From the NCBI GenBank assembly GCA_035578905.1, contig JAQJVL010000427.1, forward strand, positions 277,501 to 341,500: a stretch of DNA of 64,000 bases, given 5' to 3'. The notes under the pieces were generated by a model that worked only from the letters and a program-made list of their open reading frames with translations, was not told the origin of the DNA and did no database searches. Every line of letters starts with the position of its first letter. Within the stretch, counting starts at the first letter, position 1. The translations under genes and the position numbers were made by a program. Shown piece after piece: positions 10,590-24,834 of this stretch. The stretch comes from Stictocephala bisonia. Lineage: Eukaryota > Arthropoda > Insecta > Hemiptera > Membracidae.

Positions 10590-11744
10590 TTATTTTTTTA
10601 GTTCAAATTTTATTGTGATATATCATTTTAAAATACGTATAACTTAAATACTAAGCAATTAAAAGTGTATATAAATTAAGTTTGATACTTAAAATGTATA
10701 TTAAAGTATAAAGGTATAATTTACGTAAACAATTATTATAACTCCTGAACTTATTGAACTATTTTATCAACTAGAAATACCTTTTATATATTAATTATTA
10801 ATATCAAAATAATTTTTATAAATAACTAAATAATAAATAAACATAGAAAGAAATGTTACAAATAAGGAATTCGTCATTAAATGACCACTCACTATAAAAG
10901 CATATAATATTACTGTGATATAGTACTTTCAGGTTACATTTTTCTTGCCAAAATACATTCTTGCCATAAATAGTAAAGTTGGAACATTAATGACTCTTTG
11001 AGTCCATAAGGCTGTGTCAAACCCAGCAGCTGCTCGAGTCGCTCCAGTCCCACTCGACTCTACACTTTACTGCAGTTCTGTGTTAAACTCCACTCAAAAA
11101 CATGTTTTCCAAAAATAACTATGTTACAACTGTAACCAAAAGTTAAAATCTCTTTAAAATACTTTTTGTTACGTTTTAATTACAGATTGAGTATTTATTT
11201 TTTCTCAGAACATAAACAGCATGCATCAAGATTATCATTTGTTTAGTGTTTGAAACAGGTTTTAAAGAAATAATATTGGTTTTATATTTTAAATATGTAT
11301 TCCAAATTCGAAGCAGTATTACTATAGATATAAAATCACTGAAGCAGTGACCTTTCACCAAGTAGTGTACTTACTACTTGCTGTATATTTTACTATTTGA
11401 TGCTGTAGTGGAACTTAGGTTTGTTTTAGATTATTGTGATATTGCACAGTTACTATTATGTTTATTATAAAATAATTTAAAAATCATTTATTTGTAACGC
11501 CAACCGAAGATCGCAAACACGTATTTAAAGTTATAAGAGAGAAATCTAAACAAAGAATACAATTATGACATATTTACAACATATTATGTATTTAAAAAAC
11601 TAAACGTTCAGGCTGTAATGAATTCTATATTCGACAAACTAGTAGATCATTGAAAACACCTAAAAGTTACAAAATTTTTCAATTGCTTTAACCTAAGCCC
11701 TTATATCACAATGAATATTAGTAATTTTTCTTAAATACTTGTAA
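10590..11744. other. AT-rich stretch, no feature recognised
   Basis: A small GC-richer patch at about 10995-11065 contains CTCGAGTCG and CCCACTCGACTC. No function or family is apparent. Confidence 0.4.
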
Positions 11745-12155
11745 GCATTTTAAAGTTTTAAATCATTGTAATATTAAAATTATTTTAATAGATCTTGATT
11801 CAAAAATATTTACTGTAACGAAAGTTAAAAGAAGATCGCTCTTAGCAAAAAACGTTCCCTAGAAGAAGTAAATATTAGCATATAGTTACTTAGTATTTTT
11901 TTTTTTTTTTTTTATTCAAAATGGTTTACATGTTCCAACTATTATCAGTCTGATCTTACATAATTACATCTTAATCAATGTAATATTATTAAATTAATTA
12001 TAAAACCACAACATTTTACTCAAAAAATTACGTATGTTTACTTATCATATGACAATGTATTAAGGTGAACAAAAAGACTGAATGATATTGGAAATATATG
12101 TAAATAAATTAATAAGTAAAAATATTGTTTATGTACACTACTTTAGAATCGAATG
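11745..12155 (-). repeat. Inverted partial copy of the 8.56-9.36 kb TIR element
   Basis: The segment aligns, reverse-complemented, with about 8660-9055, including shared blocks AATAGATCTTGATTCAAAAA, ATTCAAAATGGTTTACAT and GTTTATGTACACTACTTTA. A 20-plus T run at about 11888-11911 corresponds to an A run in the other copy and has expanded here. The TIRs and the 9084-9290 block are absent. Confidence 0.85.
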
Positions 12156-14945
12156 GGGATAAATATATAATTTCATTAAATATAATAATAAGTGTGTATA
12201 AACAAATTTATATTTACAATAGTATATGAATTTGCCAATGCACTTAACATAAACTAATTAATTAGTTACACATTGGTTGAATTTACTTTCCCTAAGGGAA
12301 TTTGATTAATTAATTAATTACTTAAATTAGTATCTGTTATTTGAGTTATAGACTTGATTACCTGATTTTAATATTATCATGCAGGACATATTGTATTATT
12401 ATACAAACTATTTTATTATCTTGATTAACTCAATATATTGATTAAACATGCCTTCGATGTTAAATAATAAATCCTTCAATGATATAGAATAAATAAATTT
12501 TTAAGACGAAATTTTAGAGCTCAACTAAACAATTCTGTACCTAATCGGTGTTTCAGGACAATATATTGAAATTAAATTACGTTTAAAAATGTACGTTATG
12601 CTTCATTATGTTCCATACAACGTTGACAAATACACTATTTTTCTTATAAATGTAAATATTTAATTTATTGACAATATTACTCTATGACAATTTATTGTTA
12701 CACATTGTATATTCATTAAATGTTTAACATCTACAATTTATATAAAATGATATATGACGCTTTTATTGCCTAAATTAGTATATCGTTATTATTATCAAGC
12801 CCTTTTTTAATAAACACATTTCAGTGCCAAAGTATAGTTTAATTTCCTAGGCATACTACATGCCATTCTCTATTTAAATTAAATAGTTTATTAAAATATA
12901 AGATAGAGCGCAATACAAATATTTTATTCCAATGTATACTGTAGTTTACACCTTCAGAAAAAAAACTGCTATATTGCGTGTACACTAGATACACCTGATA
13001 TGAGACACTTAGGCAGGTTTTTAAACAATATTTCTTTGTTATGTAATTTGTAGAAAAATTACCCTTAAATGGTCCAAAAATCACAACGTGGTATACAAAA
13101 ATGAAATCGATTTCTAAACGATTATCATGTTATTATTATGTTTTGAACACTTTTAAATATTTAATGAACTATCAATATAAAACTAATAAATAAAACACTG
13201 AATGGTTTGTAAATGGCATCAATTAATTCTGAACACGAGGTAAAATAAATATTAATTTTTTCCTTATTTTCATTACACTAAAGAATAACATATATTTTAC
13301 AACTCAAAATCGTTATTAAAAATGATCAATTATTATTATTTATATTTAATACTCTAGGGAGACTAACGTCATTTGAGAAAACTTAAAGGATAATACCAAA
13401 AAATATTTAGTTCACCAAAAAAAACCCTGTTGTAGTAAGAAACGTTTTGTTTTATTTTTTCTCAGAACTTCAAGGATATTGGTAATATTTAGGACTTTAC
13501 TAATCATAGTACCTCTTTTAACACTAAACTAGTAAAAATCTCGGAATCTTAATGATTATACAGTATAAGTATTTCTTAAAACCCACTTGAACGATATGTT
13601 TTATTTCTTTATACCTTGATTAACTAAATTATTTCAAAGTATTATTAACACTTAAATAAATAATCAAACTGTAAAAAAATATATTTATTTTAATGACACT
13701 TTAATATTCATCGAACATTCCAACACCAAATTCTTATAAGAACGGATAATTGGCTTGTCAGAAATGTTCACTGAAATAAAATATATCTTAGCACCCAAAC
13801 AAGAAAAATAATAAGGGTTACAAACATATATAAATTGACATATACCATTTACATATTTTGTTAGATAAAATAAAAAATAACGATAAATTGTTGAATACAA
13901 AATGCAAGTAATATTAAATGTAGTACATAAATTTTTTATTGTGACACAATAATAACGCTTAAAAGTCTAATGTATGCCTTTCCCCACTAAAATAAAAGGA
14001 AATTAAAAGTCCTGTAAACTGTATAAGATATCTTCACACTATCTATAGTAAACTAAACAAAATCGGAAACAATAACGTATTATTATTTTGGGTTAAAACT
14101 GTCACTATAGAAAAGAATTATGTCAATTATTGTGATGGGCTATTAATCGTTTAATTTTATTAAGAGGATATTTTTGAATCTAAATTAGAATGTCATTTAA
14201 TGGTGTGGAGGATATTGTTGGGATATTATGGCTATTATGAATACTTTGTGTTATAATGACGATCAAAAAAAAAAATCAGTTGTTTACATAAAATCGTAAA
14301 GAATTGTATATTAAATTATTAACTGTTTTATTTATATATTATGACATCGATTATGTAGGTAAGCTAATCAGTTGTACAAGCGTTATTCCAGGCATGATTA
14401 GGATTTTTATGTGAAATGTCCTGTATAACAACGCAGAACGTATTTCTAACGTAGGCCTAATGTTGTATATCATTCCTCATTAACATTCACAGACCTTAAA
14501 CACTATTGTCAATATTGCTGTATAATGGTCCTATGGAAACAATGTTCCACACTTTGTTGTCACAGTTCTAAGCCCTTGTTGGTGTGACGTCAGAGCAGCC
14601 TCTTAAAACTTGTATTGACAGCCGCAAAAAGCAAACAAGTTGTTTTGTGTCATCCTGAACAAATGGACATAGTCAAATAAATATTACATTCTAACCACTA
14701 GGTTTGTCTGTTTTCAAGAGTGTTAAACAAAATAAATCTAGGCTTTCTGGAATTATTCTTTATAACATTATATGGTACTTGTATAACAACTTTCTTGTAA
14801 CTCATAATTTCATGATACACTATATATATCTATTTAAATATACGGGGCTAGTAATGCATTTTTTGAAAAAAAATTCATTGAAGTATCTTATGGTCTTTAT
14901 TTTAAATATTTAAATGTTTAATGCATTAATGCATGTATGAATCAG
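12156..14945. other. AT-rich stretch, no feature recognised
   Basis: No coding frame of note was found. A CRE-type palindrome TGACGTCA lies at 14585-14592 in a slightly GC-richer patch, too little to call a promoter. Short TTAA-rich runs occur near 12300. Confidence 0.45.
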
Positions 14946-14950
14946 TAAAA

Positions 14951-15078
14951 CGGGCTCATAAAGTCGGTCCACAATATGGAGCACACTTTAAACTATTTAT
15001 CTATCATGAGATATATATTTTAACTATTCCTACATAATAAAGGTATACATTAATATTACTAAAAAACTTTATGAGCCC
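14951..15078. repeat. Short inverted repeat, 13-bp perfect arms about 100 bp apart
   Basis: GGGCTCATAAAGT near 14951 is the exact reverse complement of ACTTTATGAGCCC near 15066. The unit is about 128 bp and could be a tiny MITE, though no target duplication is clear. Confidence 0.6.
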
Positions 15079-15084
15079 CTCAAA

Positions 15085-18000
15085 TACATAGTAAGCTTTA
15101 AGATGAAATTTGTTTTTAAAACTCTACTATCATTGGTTTGAATGCTTTACCAGTATTGTTTGAATGCAGTAGCTGTCTAAACATTTAATACTATTGACAT
15201 TTTGAAATGTGAACTTTTAAAATAAAATCTAAATTGACCTAAAAGTGTAAACAACTTTATTTCAAACAAATAGATATTACCCCTTAAATAATTAAACATA
15301 AAATGATCATGAAAATGAACAACAGGATGAATATTATCTTAGAATATTTACTATCTAACCTAAGTTATTTTGTCCAAATATTTTCTTTCTTTTTTTTTTA
15401 ATAAAATGTGTTCTCAGCAAAAGAACATTCCTTAAAAAATAGTCTAAGACGTTAATTATATCTAGATATACATAATTTTACGTGAATGGAAGACTCGTAA
15501 CCAATGAAGCTAAGCCGCAAATTCGTTAAGTAGGTCCTGAACGTCTTGGAATCCTGCCAGATATTTTAATAAACCTTTAAGCTCCAACGGTTTCTGAGGG
15601 GATACTGATTATTGTCCTTATTGCTATTCTGAATGCAAATTTATTGTTTTTCAGTCTTTTATTTTGCTATGCAAGTAATGTATTTGTAGTAAATAATTAT
15701 TATGCATGGTGGTTCCACATTTTTAACTAACACAATGCTACAGAAAAGAAACTTTATAAAAGCTTAAGGCTATAAACTTTTAATAAATTGTCACACGACT
15801 ATTTGATGCCTTTGAGATTTCCAATAGTAATCTTTTAACTTTTTAGATTTGTTGCAATCCTATTTATTTATAGCTATTATTGAGTATAGAAATTGGTTAA
15901 ATAATATTTGGCTATTTACGCGTACAATATATATTTAAACTTTCTATTTACATCTTTCTAAAACTAAACTTTTAAAGAATTTAATTGAACAATTTGAATA
16001 AAACGTATTTTAAAAGTAAATATTCATTATATTATTTTTTTAAATTACGAAAGTTTATAATAATTTAATACAATCTATACATAACGTCCATGTACTAATT
16101 ATGCAACAAATAAATATAGCAGAAAATACCGCTTTGGAACATGCAGTTAGTTTAGTCTAAAATATTCCTAAATATAATTTATTGAGTCATACAACATTCT
16201 ATTCATACAGGATTTTGATACCCATAAAGTATATAGCATTTAACGTCTATCTTTATTAATAAATATAAAAATAGTAAATAAGTCTAAAACAAAATGTTCT
16301 CGTTCTCAAATCATGTATTTAGTAAAATATAACTTATCTAATTCTATCGTGGAAAGTATGACTCATAAATGTATATGCAACAACTTAATTAACTTTAAGG
16401 GATTACTTCAAAGTTATTTTTTTAATATTATTAACATTAGTCATGTAGAAACTTAAAAATAATTTATTTGCACATAAATTTATCAACGAGGAAATATAAA
16501 TTAATAAAATATAACTTAACATAAATATATTTTGTTATCCTTAATATTGAATTACCTTGTCAACGTTTGCCACCTTATTACAAGAATAAACTTGTGGTAT
16601 ATAGACGTGGTAATATCACTATTCATGAAGTTTTTGAACAATAACTATTTAAATTTTATTTATTTTAATCATAAATTAAAGCAGTGAAAATATATCAGTA
16701 TAAATAGAATGTTCTCTTAAACTACTTTATTTAGATATAAGAATCTCAAAATGTACCATATTCCATGCTTTTCATGCTAGTCTATATTTTACAAACTAAG
16801 AACAAAGTTACTAAATCGTGATATACTACGTAACTGGTTACTAGGTTAACGATAACTTCCAGGACCTGGGACTTAATACTGAATATTAAGACGTACATTC
16901 TTGGCGTGCTCGTATGTAAGTAATACACCGCCATCGGTAGGCTCTTATAAACTCTCCTATAACAATATTTATGGTTAAATGGAAACACGATTATAGTAAT
17001 TTATATTGTAATATTCATTTTCTTTATTGCTATCGAATTGGAAACGTCAAAATTATAAATATTTAAAGTGATATAATTTTTAAAGCATATATTTTTATTG
17101 TTTGCTTTTGTTTAATTTAACCTTTTTACTATTACACGTGTCTTGGGATATTTATCCAAATATGTAAGGTAATGTCATTGTTTACCAACATTTCAATAAT
17201 ATAAAACAATTTAACGAAGTAGTAGGTTAGTCCAAAGTAGTGGGAAGTCCAAAGTTATCATCCCAACTTAGCTTACGGTTCATAGTTTACTTGTTGATTG
17301 AAATTCACAAAATTACATGAAGACAAATGTAAATTGGTGAGTTGAGTTTATTTAGAAAAATATTAATTACATTTATGTATGACCACAGGCCTTAATCTCT
17401 GGTATAATATTTTATATTCAAACTCTACTCCTATTTGAACGTGAAACTAAAACTTAAATCTTATTTTGTCTTTTAAACACTATCTAAAAGCAATTATTAA
17501 AGCGTATATTATAAATTATGATTTTTAGTCATTCTATATTATATTTTATCCAAAGTCTAATGCTGTTATAAATTGCAATATATTTCAATGTAAATGAGTG
17601 ATGTAAAAGTTGGTGTTTTATTAATGTATATTGTCCTCCAAACTATATTAGAAAACTTTCACCATCGAAGTTAAATATTGAACCCAAAAAACTATAAATT
17701 TAAGATAGGAACAAAATTATATAAACCAATTTTAATTAGATGTTTCGAAAACAATAAAATATAAAATTATATAATATATATAGTTCCATAATAAAATGTT
17801 CCCTTTTGCAAGAGGTCAGTGCTCGATTATGTAACGTGAGAATACATGTTTAAATTATAAGTATGAAAATGGAGAAAAGGCTATAGAAAGCTTCTAGATA
17901 TTTTCAAACTTTTAAACTTCTTCGAATATTAAGGAACACCCATCTTTAATATTACTCCATATAATTAACACTTAAAAAGTCCTTGTTGAGAATTGTATTC

Positions 18001-18300
18001 GATTTATTTTAACTTTATTTTTATGAAATTTGTATATTGATTTTTTTTTAATATTGACAAATGTATGTATACAATTAAATATTTTCAAGGAGAGGCCGTC
18101 TTCTTATTTTACCATATTACCAACTTCCTATTTCCTATCAATGTGAAGAGGAGTTATTCAGGTGAATACGCTCTCATTAAACATTTACATTCAAGGCCAA
18201 GTCTTAAAACTACTTCCTAATGTATGAAACACTTATATTATATACGTAAGATTATAATACAGTATGCAACATATTATGATATGAATGAATGGTTTACTTT
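15085..18300. other. AT-rich stretch, no feature recognised
   Basis: Over 3 kb with no recognisable gene or element. A short segment at about 15535-15575 (TCTTGGAATCCTGCCAG) weakly resembles part of the repeat at 23.06 and 57.73 kb. Confidence 0.45.
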
Positions 18301-18306
18301 AACATC

Positions 18307-18421
18307 TTACATTGTATTATAGTATTGCCAATAACTCTGATGTTACATTGTTTTATAGTATTGCCAATAACTCTGATGTTACATTGTGTTTTAGTATTGC
18401 CAATAACTCGGTTGTTACATT
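18307..18421. repeat. 36-bp tandem repeat, just over 3 units
   Basis: Units start at 18307, 18343, 18379 and (partial) 18415, each with TTACATTG and TAGTATTGCCAATAACTC. The sequence is unrelated to the G-rich 36-bp family although the period is the same. Because 36 is a multiple of three, the minus strand stays open with a 12-residue repeat; this is a consequence of the period, not evidence of a gene. Confidence 0.95.
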
Positions 18422-18424
18422 GAG

Positions 18425-20760
18425 CCATTTCTTGCCGATACATAACATTACGTAACAATAACTTATATATCAACCAACACATTACGTAGATAACAAAGTG
18501 TCATTAACTTTGGTGAAACGAAATAAGTACTAGATGGGATATTTTGAATTTTAAATTTCCTAAATAAAAGAATAATAATTAGAGCTAGTTTTTTGTATTT
18601 AAGTAATATTGTTTTTTTTTTGTTTAAGCAATATAAGCATGAAAAACATATAAAAATGTTAAGCGACTTAAAATAAAGATCTTTGTTTATGTTTTAATTA
18701 CTTTTACACTTCATATTGTCGATAACAAAAGCGAACAAAATTTATCACACGGATTTAGAAATATTTTGTTAGCATTATTTAAATATGTAATAATCATTAA
18801 CGTACAACGTATGCATGAATTTTGTCAGTATAAAAGTGAAAATTAATATATATTTATAAGTATGCAGTTCGAACATTCTTTTCTATTCTTATTCCAAGTA
18901 TTTTTAACGCCATTCTCGAAAAACACGTCTTTTTAATACATGCTTGTTGGTAGTAATCATTGTTTGGCATTATAGTCACAACATGTTCTAAACTTATTTT
19001 GTTTTCAACCAATGATAAAATAAATAACTATTTCATGGTATTTAAAAATACATTTTACAACATTAAAATATTTAAATTAGGGAAATATTTATTGTAATAA
19101 AAAAATTTTTTGTTAATAAAGGCAGAGTATTAAATCGTTATTTTACTTTCAAAAACAAATTATATTTTTTTTATATTGTCATATTGATTAAGCGCATTAT
19201 AATACTTAAATTAGCTATTTAAATATATTTTTAAGTCTACGTACATTTACACTCCTCGAGATTCAAAAAAATATTAATACTTCATAATATTATTACAATG
19301 GTATCTTAATATATAATTCCTTGTAAATGTATATAATGTTTTATTGAAACATTATATGCAGAACTAAATTGTAGTTATGTCAAAATGTTCTCCCTTGTGA
19401 ACTTTATTTTGCGTTGTTACTTTGTCAGTTTAAAGTACTGAGGAATCACTCTTTACGATTATTGCTTTTAGTAGCTTTTATAACATGATTTATGTTTCGC
19501 AACTTTAAATGATCAACAATATATGTATGTAAAATACTTTTACATTACGAAGTTGCAGATGTAATGGCTAACATCCAAAACCAAGGTTTTAAAAATAAAT
19601 ACAAGCGTTGTAACATTTTTTCTTGAAAAAATTAAATATACCTCTATATACTGATATAGCATATTTTATCTTGTAAGGATTTATGTATTTCATGACGAAA
19701 TGAAAATAATTCCTGCCTCCTATCCCGATTAAATTATCTTCTCACTTTTAATATTTTTCTTTAATCATTTTTCAATTAAAACCATTGATAAAATTATTAT
19801 TTTTCTAAATAACATTTACTTTAATCATAAACATTATAATAAAATACAAAATGATAGTTTAACTTCAAATTTAAATTAATATTGTAAATGAAATGTTACA
19901 AAACTTATGCCAACATAACAACTAATATAATTAAAACATTCTTTGTAGAAGATTCAAAAACATGAACGTCATAAATTTAAATAATAGAGTGGTTTAAGAA
20001 TGTCTAATCAGGTTTACCATGTAAATACACACATACACATTCATTGTTTTTCTTTTAATGTATTAATCTGCGTATCATTGAATTATTTTAATTTTTACCA
20101 TATAATATACCAGTAAAACAACTTAACTATATAAAAATCAGCCCGTAAATTGGATGTACATGATCCATCGAAATATTATTTTTTTAACAAGTACTTGTGA
20201 AGCACAAGGAATCATTCACCATATAATAATGACCATGTGCATTGTTAGTGCATGTATTAAGCTAGGAGTGTTTTTTTTTTTAATCTCTTAATCTAACAGA
20301 TTTACATTTTATTGAATAGGATAAACGTTATAAGATTGTACTTATTATAAAAGCGTAACAATTCACATTAAATATAAGATTTATTCAAGACTATCATGTA
20401 ATTAAAAAAAACAGCATTTATGTACAATATGCATTAAAATCTACCTGTTGGTAAGAGAAATATATAATATTACGTACATATTATGACCTTTCCTTGAAAA
20501 AAGCAATTAGTAGAAGACTATTTGTCATCATCATGATCTTATGTAGTACACAATTCAATCGTAAGGTGTTACATGACATAAATAGCACCCAGTAATATGG
20601 TTTTCATTTTAATTTATGTTTAAATTAATATCTGATAACTCTTGTGAAATATTGAATTTGTAAAATAGTGCAAGGTATAAAGTAAAATATTTATAAATAT
20701 TTTTAGAAATATGAAAAACTTTTAGTTTTAATGACGAAATTCTAGTTGACCCACTAAAAA
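18425..20760. other. AT-rich stretch, no feature recognised
   Basis: No element or gene recognised; a T run lies at about 20271-20281. Confidence 0.45.
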
Positions 20761-20869
20761 TCCACCTGTTATAATAAGACTGGTCTGGAATCGTACATCA
20801 CATTTCTTCCGGTTAGGCTTATTTTTTTATTCATTTTTTTACCTTTTAGAAGCTCCAAAGTCTACACCA

Positions 20870-21010
20870 CTATGTTAGCGGTATAGATTTGCCTTCTTGT
20901 CATGAAATAAGCTCTCGACATACCGGGCTACAGGGTTCCTGGTGTTTTTCCCTTGGAGCGTACCAACTACAACATTATCAAATAGTGCTAAGTAGTTCGG
21001 AATACCTATG
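20870..21010 (-). other. GC-richer patch with an unassigned minus-strand frame
   Basis: The minus strand reads through VVVGTLQGKNTRNPVARYVE and a histidine/lysine-rich end before a stop near 20875. Composition and codon use look more protein-like than the flanks, but I recognise no family. It could be a decayed exon, an element fragment or chance. Confidence 0.2.
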
Positions 21011-21014
21011 TATG

Positions 21015-21920
21015 TATCCTTTAATTTGGAGTCAATTATTATCATAAATGATGTCATAATCATGTTAAATATAAGATGGATCAAAAACAGAACACGTACG
21101 TGGCTGACTACATTCGAATTTCAATTTAGCTACTTTACTAATATGAAGTTCTTTTGGGACATTTAAAAATTTAGGAAAGCAACCAAACTTATTGTAGCAA
21201 ACCGAAGTAAATATATCTTTATACTATCATATGCTTTTATTATGTAAATAAATCGATACGAACAGCTTGATTCTCTATATATTTGTATGTATTTTGCTGT
21301 ACCTATCGTAATATAAAAACTAAACCTACTGTTCTTCTATTTTTTCTAGAGGGAGATTGTTTTTCTGGTGTTAATTTTTCTGACAATTAATAAAGTTTTT
21401 TTAATAATAAAATAACAAAAACTCGCTATTATGATAAAATATGAAATGTTGCAAGTAATATTATGTTATTACCTACTTACTCAAAAAATTGAAAATTATT
21501 TACTAATTATAAACATTAATTTTAATTATTATATATGGTAATTTTAATTAATTTATTTAATTTATATAATTTATTTAATTTTAATTATTATACATTTTCT
21601 ACAGAGTCAGTTCTATTTACAACTAAAATTATCATTAATACATATTTAAAATTAATTTCTGTCTTACTATATGCCAGAAATTATATTATAGCATTGTATT
21701 ACAATAATTTTATTCTTTGGTGTTATTACTGGTACACATAATTTTATTATTTTCTGTAGGATTTTAGTCATAACACTTCTAATCGATACTAGCAAATAAC
21801 GTAATTCAGAAAATAAGTAAAATACAAAATATAAGGCAAATGTTATATATATTTATTTAAATCACATATTTATAACTGATTCTCATAAGAAAAAAAGCAC
21901 TTCCATATAGATTCTCTAAC
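21015..21920. other. Very AT-rich stretch, no feature recognised
   Basis: Dominated by TTTAATTTAT-like low-complexity sequence around 21535-21600. Confidence 0.45.
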
Positions 21921-21924
21921 TTTA

Positions 21925-22070
21925 TATTGGTGTCCTGAAATCCTAGTGAAAACCATAGTGGTGCTCTCTTGAAGCGGGAGTTGGAGAGTACTACAGGGAC
22001 TCTAGAATTGTCCTTCTCGATATCCTATCCTATATTTCTACTTATTCTCATTTTTATTTGAAGTGATTGG
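21925..22070 (-). repeat. Dispersed repeat family D, copy 1
   Basis: Its reverse complement aligns with 27865-27990 and 30792-30930. Shared blocks include GTCCCTGTAGTACTCTCCA and, upstream, an ATAAAAATGAGAATAAGTAG-like segment. The GC content exceeds the flanks. No coding or RNA polymerase III signature is clear, so the class is unknown. Confidence 0.75.
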
Positions 22071-22256
22071 ATTGCCTCATTTTTATTTGTAGTTCTATGA
22101 AAACAAATTTAAATAAACAAGCCTAATCAACAAACATAAACAATATATCCATCTTATATTTAATTATATAATAAATTGCATAAATTAGTAACATTAGTAA
22201 GTGTAAAGAGTAAATAATTATTCTTAAAGCTCCTTTCTTATAGTATTTATAATTTT

Positions 22257-22393
22257 ATGTTATACATAAATAAAACTCTCCAGTAATTATAGTTTGTGTA
22301 AAGTCTGTCTGAAGATGGTAGCATAGTATTTACACAAGTCCTTACATAATAAAAAAACTATAATTACTGGAGTGTTTGATTTATCTATAACAT
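22257..22393. mobile_element. MITE-like foldback of 137 bp
   Basis: Arms 22257-22295 and 22355-22393 are inverted and agree at 36 of 39 positions. Shared cores are ACTATAATTACTGGAG and its complement. The loop holds a nested GTGTAAA/TTTACAC pair. No target duplication is obvious. Confidence 0.85.
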
Positions 22394-22399
22394 CAATGT

Positions 22400-23055
22400 A
22401 AATAATTAGTTTTATTAATTATGTTTTTCAATTGGGAAAATTCCTAGAAAAAATATGATATGATATTAAGGAATTTTGCAATATTAATATACAATTTAAG
22501 TACATGTAAAATATATTAAATGTTATTTACTGTTTTATTTCAAAAGAGTTATTATATTTGACGTTAATTTGATGAAAATAAAAAACGAACTTTATGTAGT
22601 AAATTAATTACAAAATTTGATGCATTGGATATTATTAGCGCGCAGTATATGAAATATGGAACTCAATTGTATTATAAAAGTCTTGTATTCGATTTAAATA
22701 TTTACTTTCTATATATCATATAAGTTGATATATTCTATGCTTGAATAAAATAAATACATTTTCATTACTACATTAATGTAAATTTTATTATTTCATTACA
22801 TTATATTTTTTTAAATATTTTCTCATAATTACGGTATGAAAATTACATATAATATAAATATTTAATTTATTACCCAGTCATTGTTCTAATAAGTGCTTAG
22901 ATATATCCTTAGCATAGCAATTTAGAAATGTATTATAATTTATAATTTACTTTACTTGTTTTCGCAACCGTTGGATATTGTTTACTATGTATTCAGTAAA
23001 TTCCCCTATTTAAATTTTTTATGTACATACTGCTTTTTAATACATCATTATTTAC
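22400..23055. other. AT-rich stretch, no feature recognised
   Basis: Nothing recognisable on either strand. Confidence 0.45.
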
Positions 23056-23061
23056 AGTATC

Positions 23062-23175
23062 AAATGAGTCGGAACCTTATTTAGTCTTGGATTGCTAACA
23101 CTTGGATGGGGTTCAGGATAACATGATTTGCATTCTGGGACTTCTGGCAAGAATGTCCTTGCCTTACTGTAAGGT
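23062..23175 (+). repeat. Dispersed repeat family E, copy 1
   Basis: Aligns directly with 57725-57850: TCGGAACC, GGATTGC-AACACTTGG, a GGTYCAG segment, then a CTGSCAAGA segment followed by a pyrimidine-rich stretch in the second copy. No further structure was recognised. Confidence 0.7.
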
Positions 23176-23393
23176 CCTTTGTCCTTTTCTTTAAAACAGA
23201 TAATAGAGTATTAGTTTTATCACAGTTTTTATTAGTTCACTGATATTCATCTTTTGAAATAACTCTACTTAAGTTTACTATGAATAGGACATGTACCAAA
23301 GTACTAATTTGTTGTAATATAATCAAATAAAAATTTATATTGTTTTGAAAGATTTAATAAAGAATTCAATATTTAACGCACAAAATAGTTAAT

Positions 23394-23990
<597 letters not shown>

Positions 23991-23994
23991 ACAG

Positions 23995-24115
23995 CAATAC
24001 TGACAGAGTTTTGACGGGAGCCGGTATTAAACTGGTTCCTACCAGCCGGGTCTTGCTGCTGAACACGGGAACAAAGAATGCCATATCTGTTTGACTCAAT
24101 ATCTGAGTGCATTCT
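23995..24115. other. GC-rich patch preceding the retroposon 3' region
   Basis: It contains GGGAGCCGGTATTAAACTGG and CCAGCCGGGTCTTGCTGC. Both strands have short open frames (minus: VFSSKTRLVGTSLIPAPVKT), and I assign neither. It directly adjoins the segment shared with 39.06-40.02 kb, so it may be the part of that element upstream of the other copy's truncation. Confidence 0.3.
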
Positions 24116-24117
24116 TT

Positions 24118-24830
24118 GCAACTACTACAAATAAGGCTGTTGGTGAACATCAAGGAGACTAGTTTTCACTGTCATTTCTTAGTACATATAGTTTATAATT
24201 AGAATATTATGTTTCTTATTACTGTTGTATTTTAAGTGTTGTTATTTGTAACGTTATTTCTTTGGATAGTACAGATATTACATGCAGATCGTTGATTTCA
24301 TTTGTTTTTGTTTTTATTTATTTTTTGAATCGTTCATTGTCCATATAGTATTTAGTATTGTTTATTTATTGCCGATTTATAGTATATTTGTTTTATATAG
24401 TTAAGTATATTATTTATTTGTTTATTTCCATTTTGTTAATATTTAATGCTTTAAGGCTAATGTGAAGTTAAGACTACCAGTCGTGATCAAGAAGAATGTT
24501 TTAAACAATCAAACAATTAATTGTGATAAACTCCAAAATAAAATAAAAATTATTATTACTGATATAAAAAAAATTACATTTTTGGAAAAAAAATTATTAT
24601 GAATAATAAATGTTGTTTGGTTTCCTTTAACTATGTTTCCTAGCTGTTTATTGATTTATTTATTTATTTTTGTTTGTTAGTTACTTTAAGATTGCTCATA
24701 TATTAAAGATATTTCATTATAATAAAATTAGTTGATCTCTCAAATAGCTTTATACTACTGAGATTAAAAAAGCACTGCAATGTAATATCAATTTAAGAAA
24801 TAATAAATGATTTGCAATTTAATTGAATTA
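24118..24830 (+). mobile_element. Retroposon 3' region, family F copy 1
   Basis: It aligns with the reverse complement of 39062-40020. Shared blocks include GTTTCTTATTACT, TTGATTTCATTTGTTTTTG, TTAGTTGATCTCTCAAATAG and AGATTAAAAAAG. It has a single copy of the 225-bp segment that is duplicated at 39.5 kb. Its A-tail is no longer visible, suggesting greater age. It is probably the 3' untranslated end of a LINE or a non-autonomous retroposon. Confidence 0.8.
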
Positions 24831-24834
24831 TTAT

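Noticed and set aside
14585..14592. CRE site TGACGTCA as a promoter mark
   Set aside because: A single 8-bp site without TATA, Initiator or downstream coding sequence.
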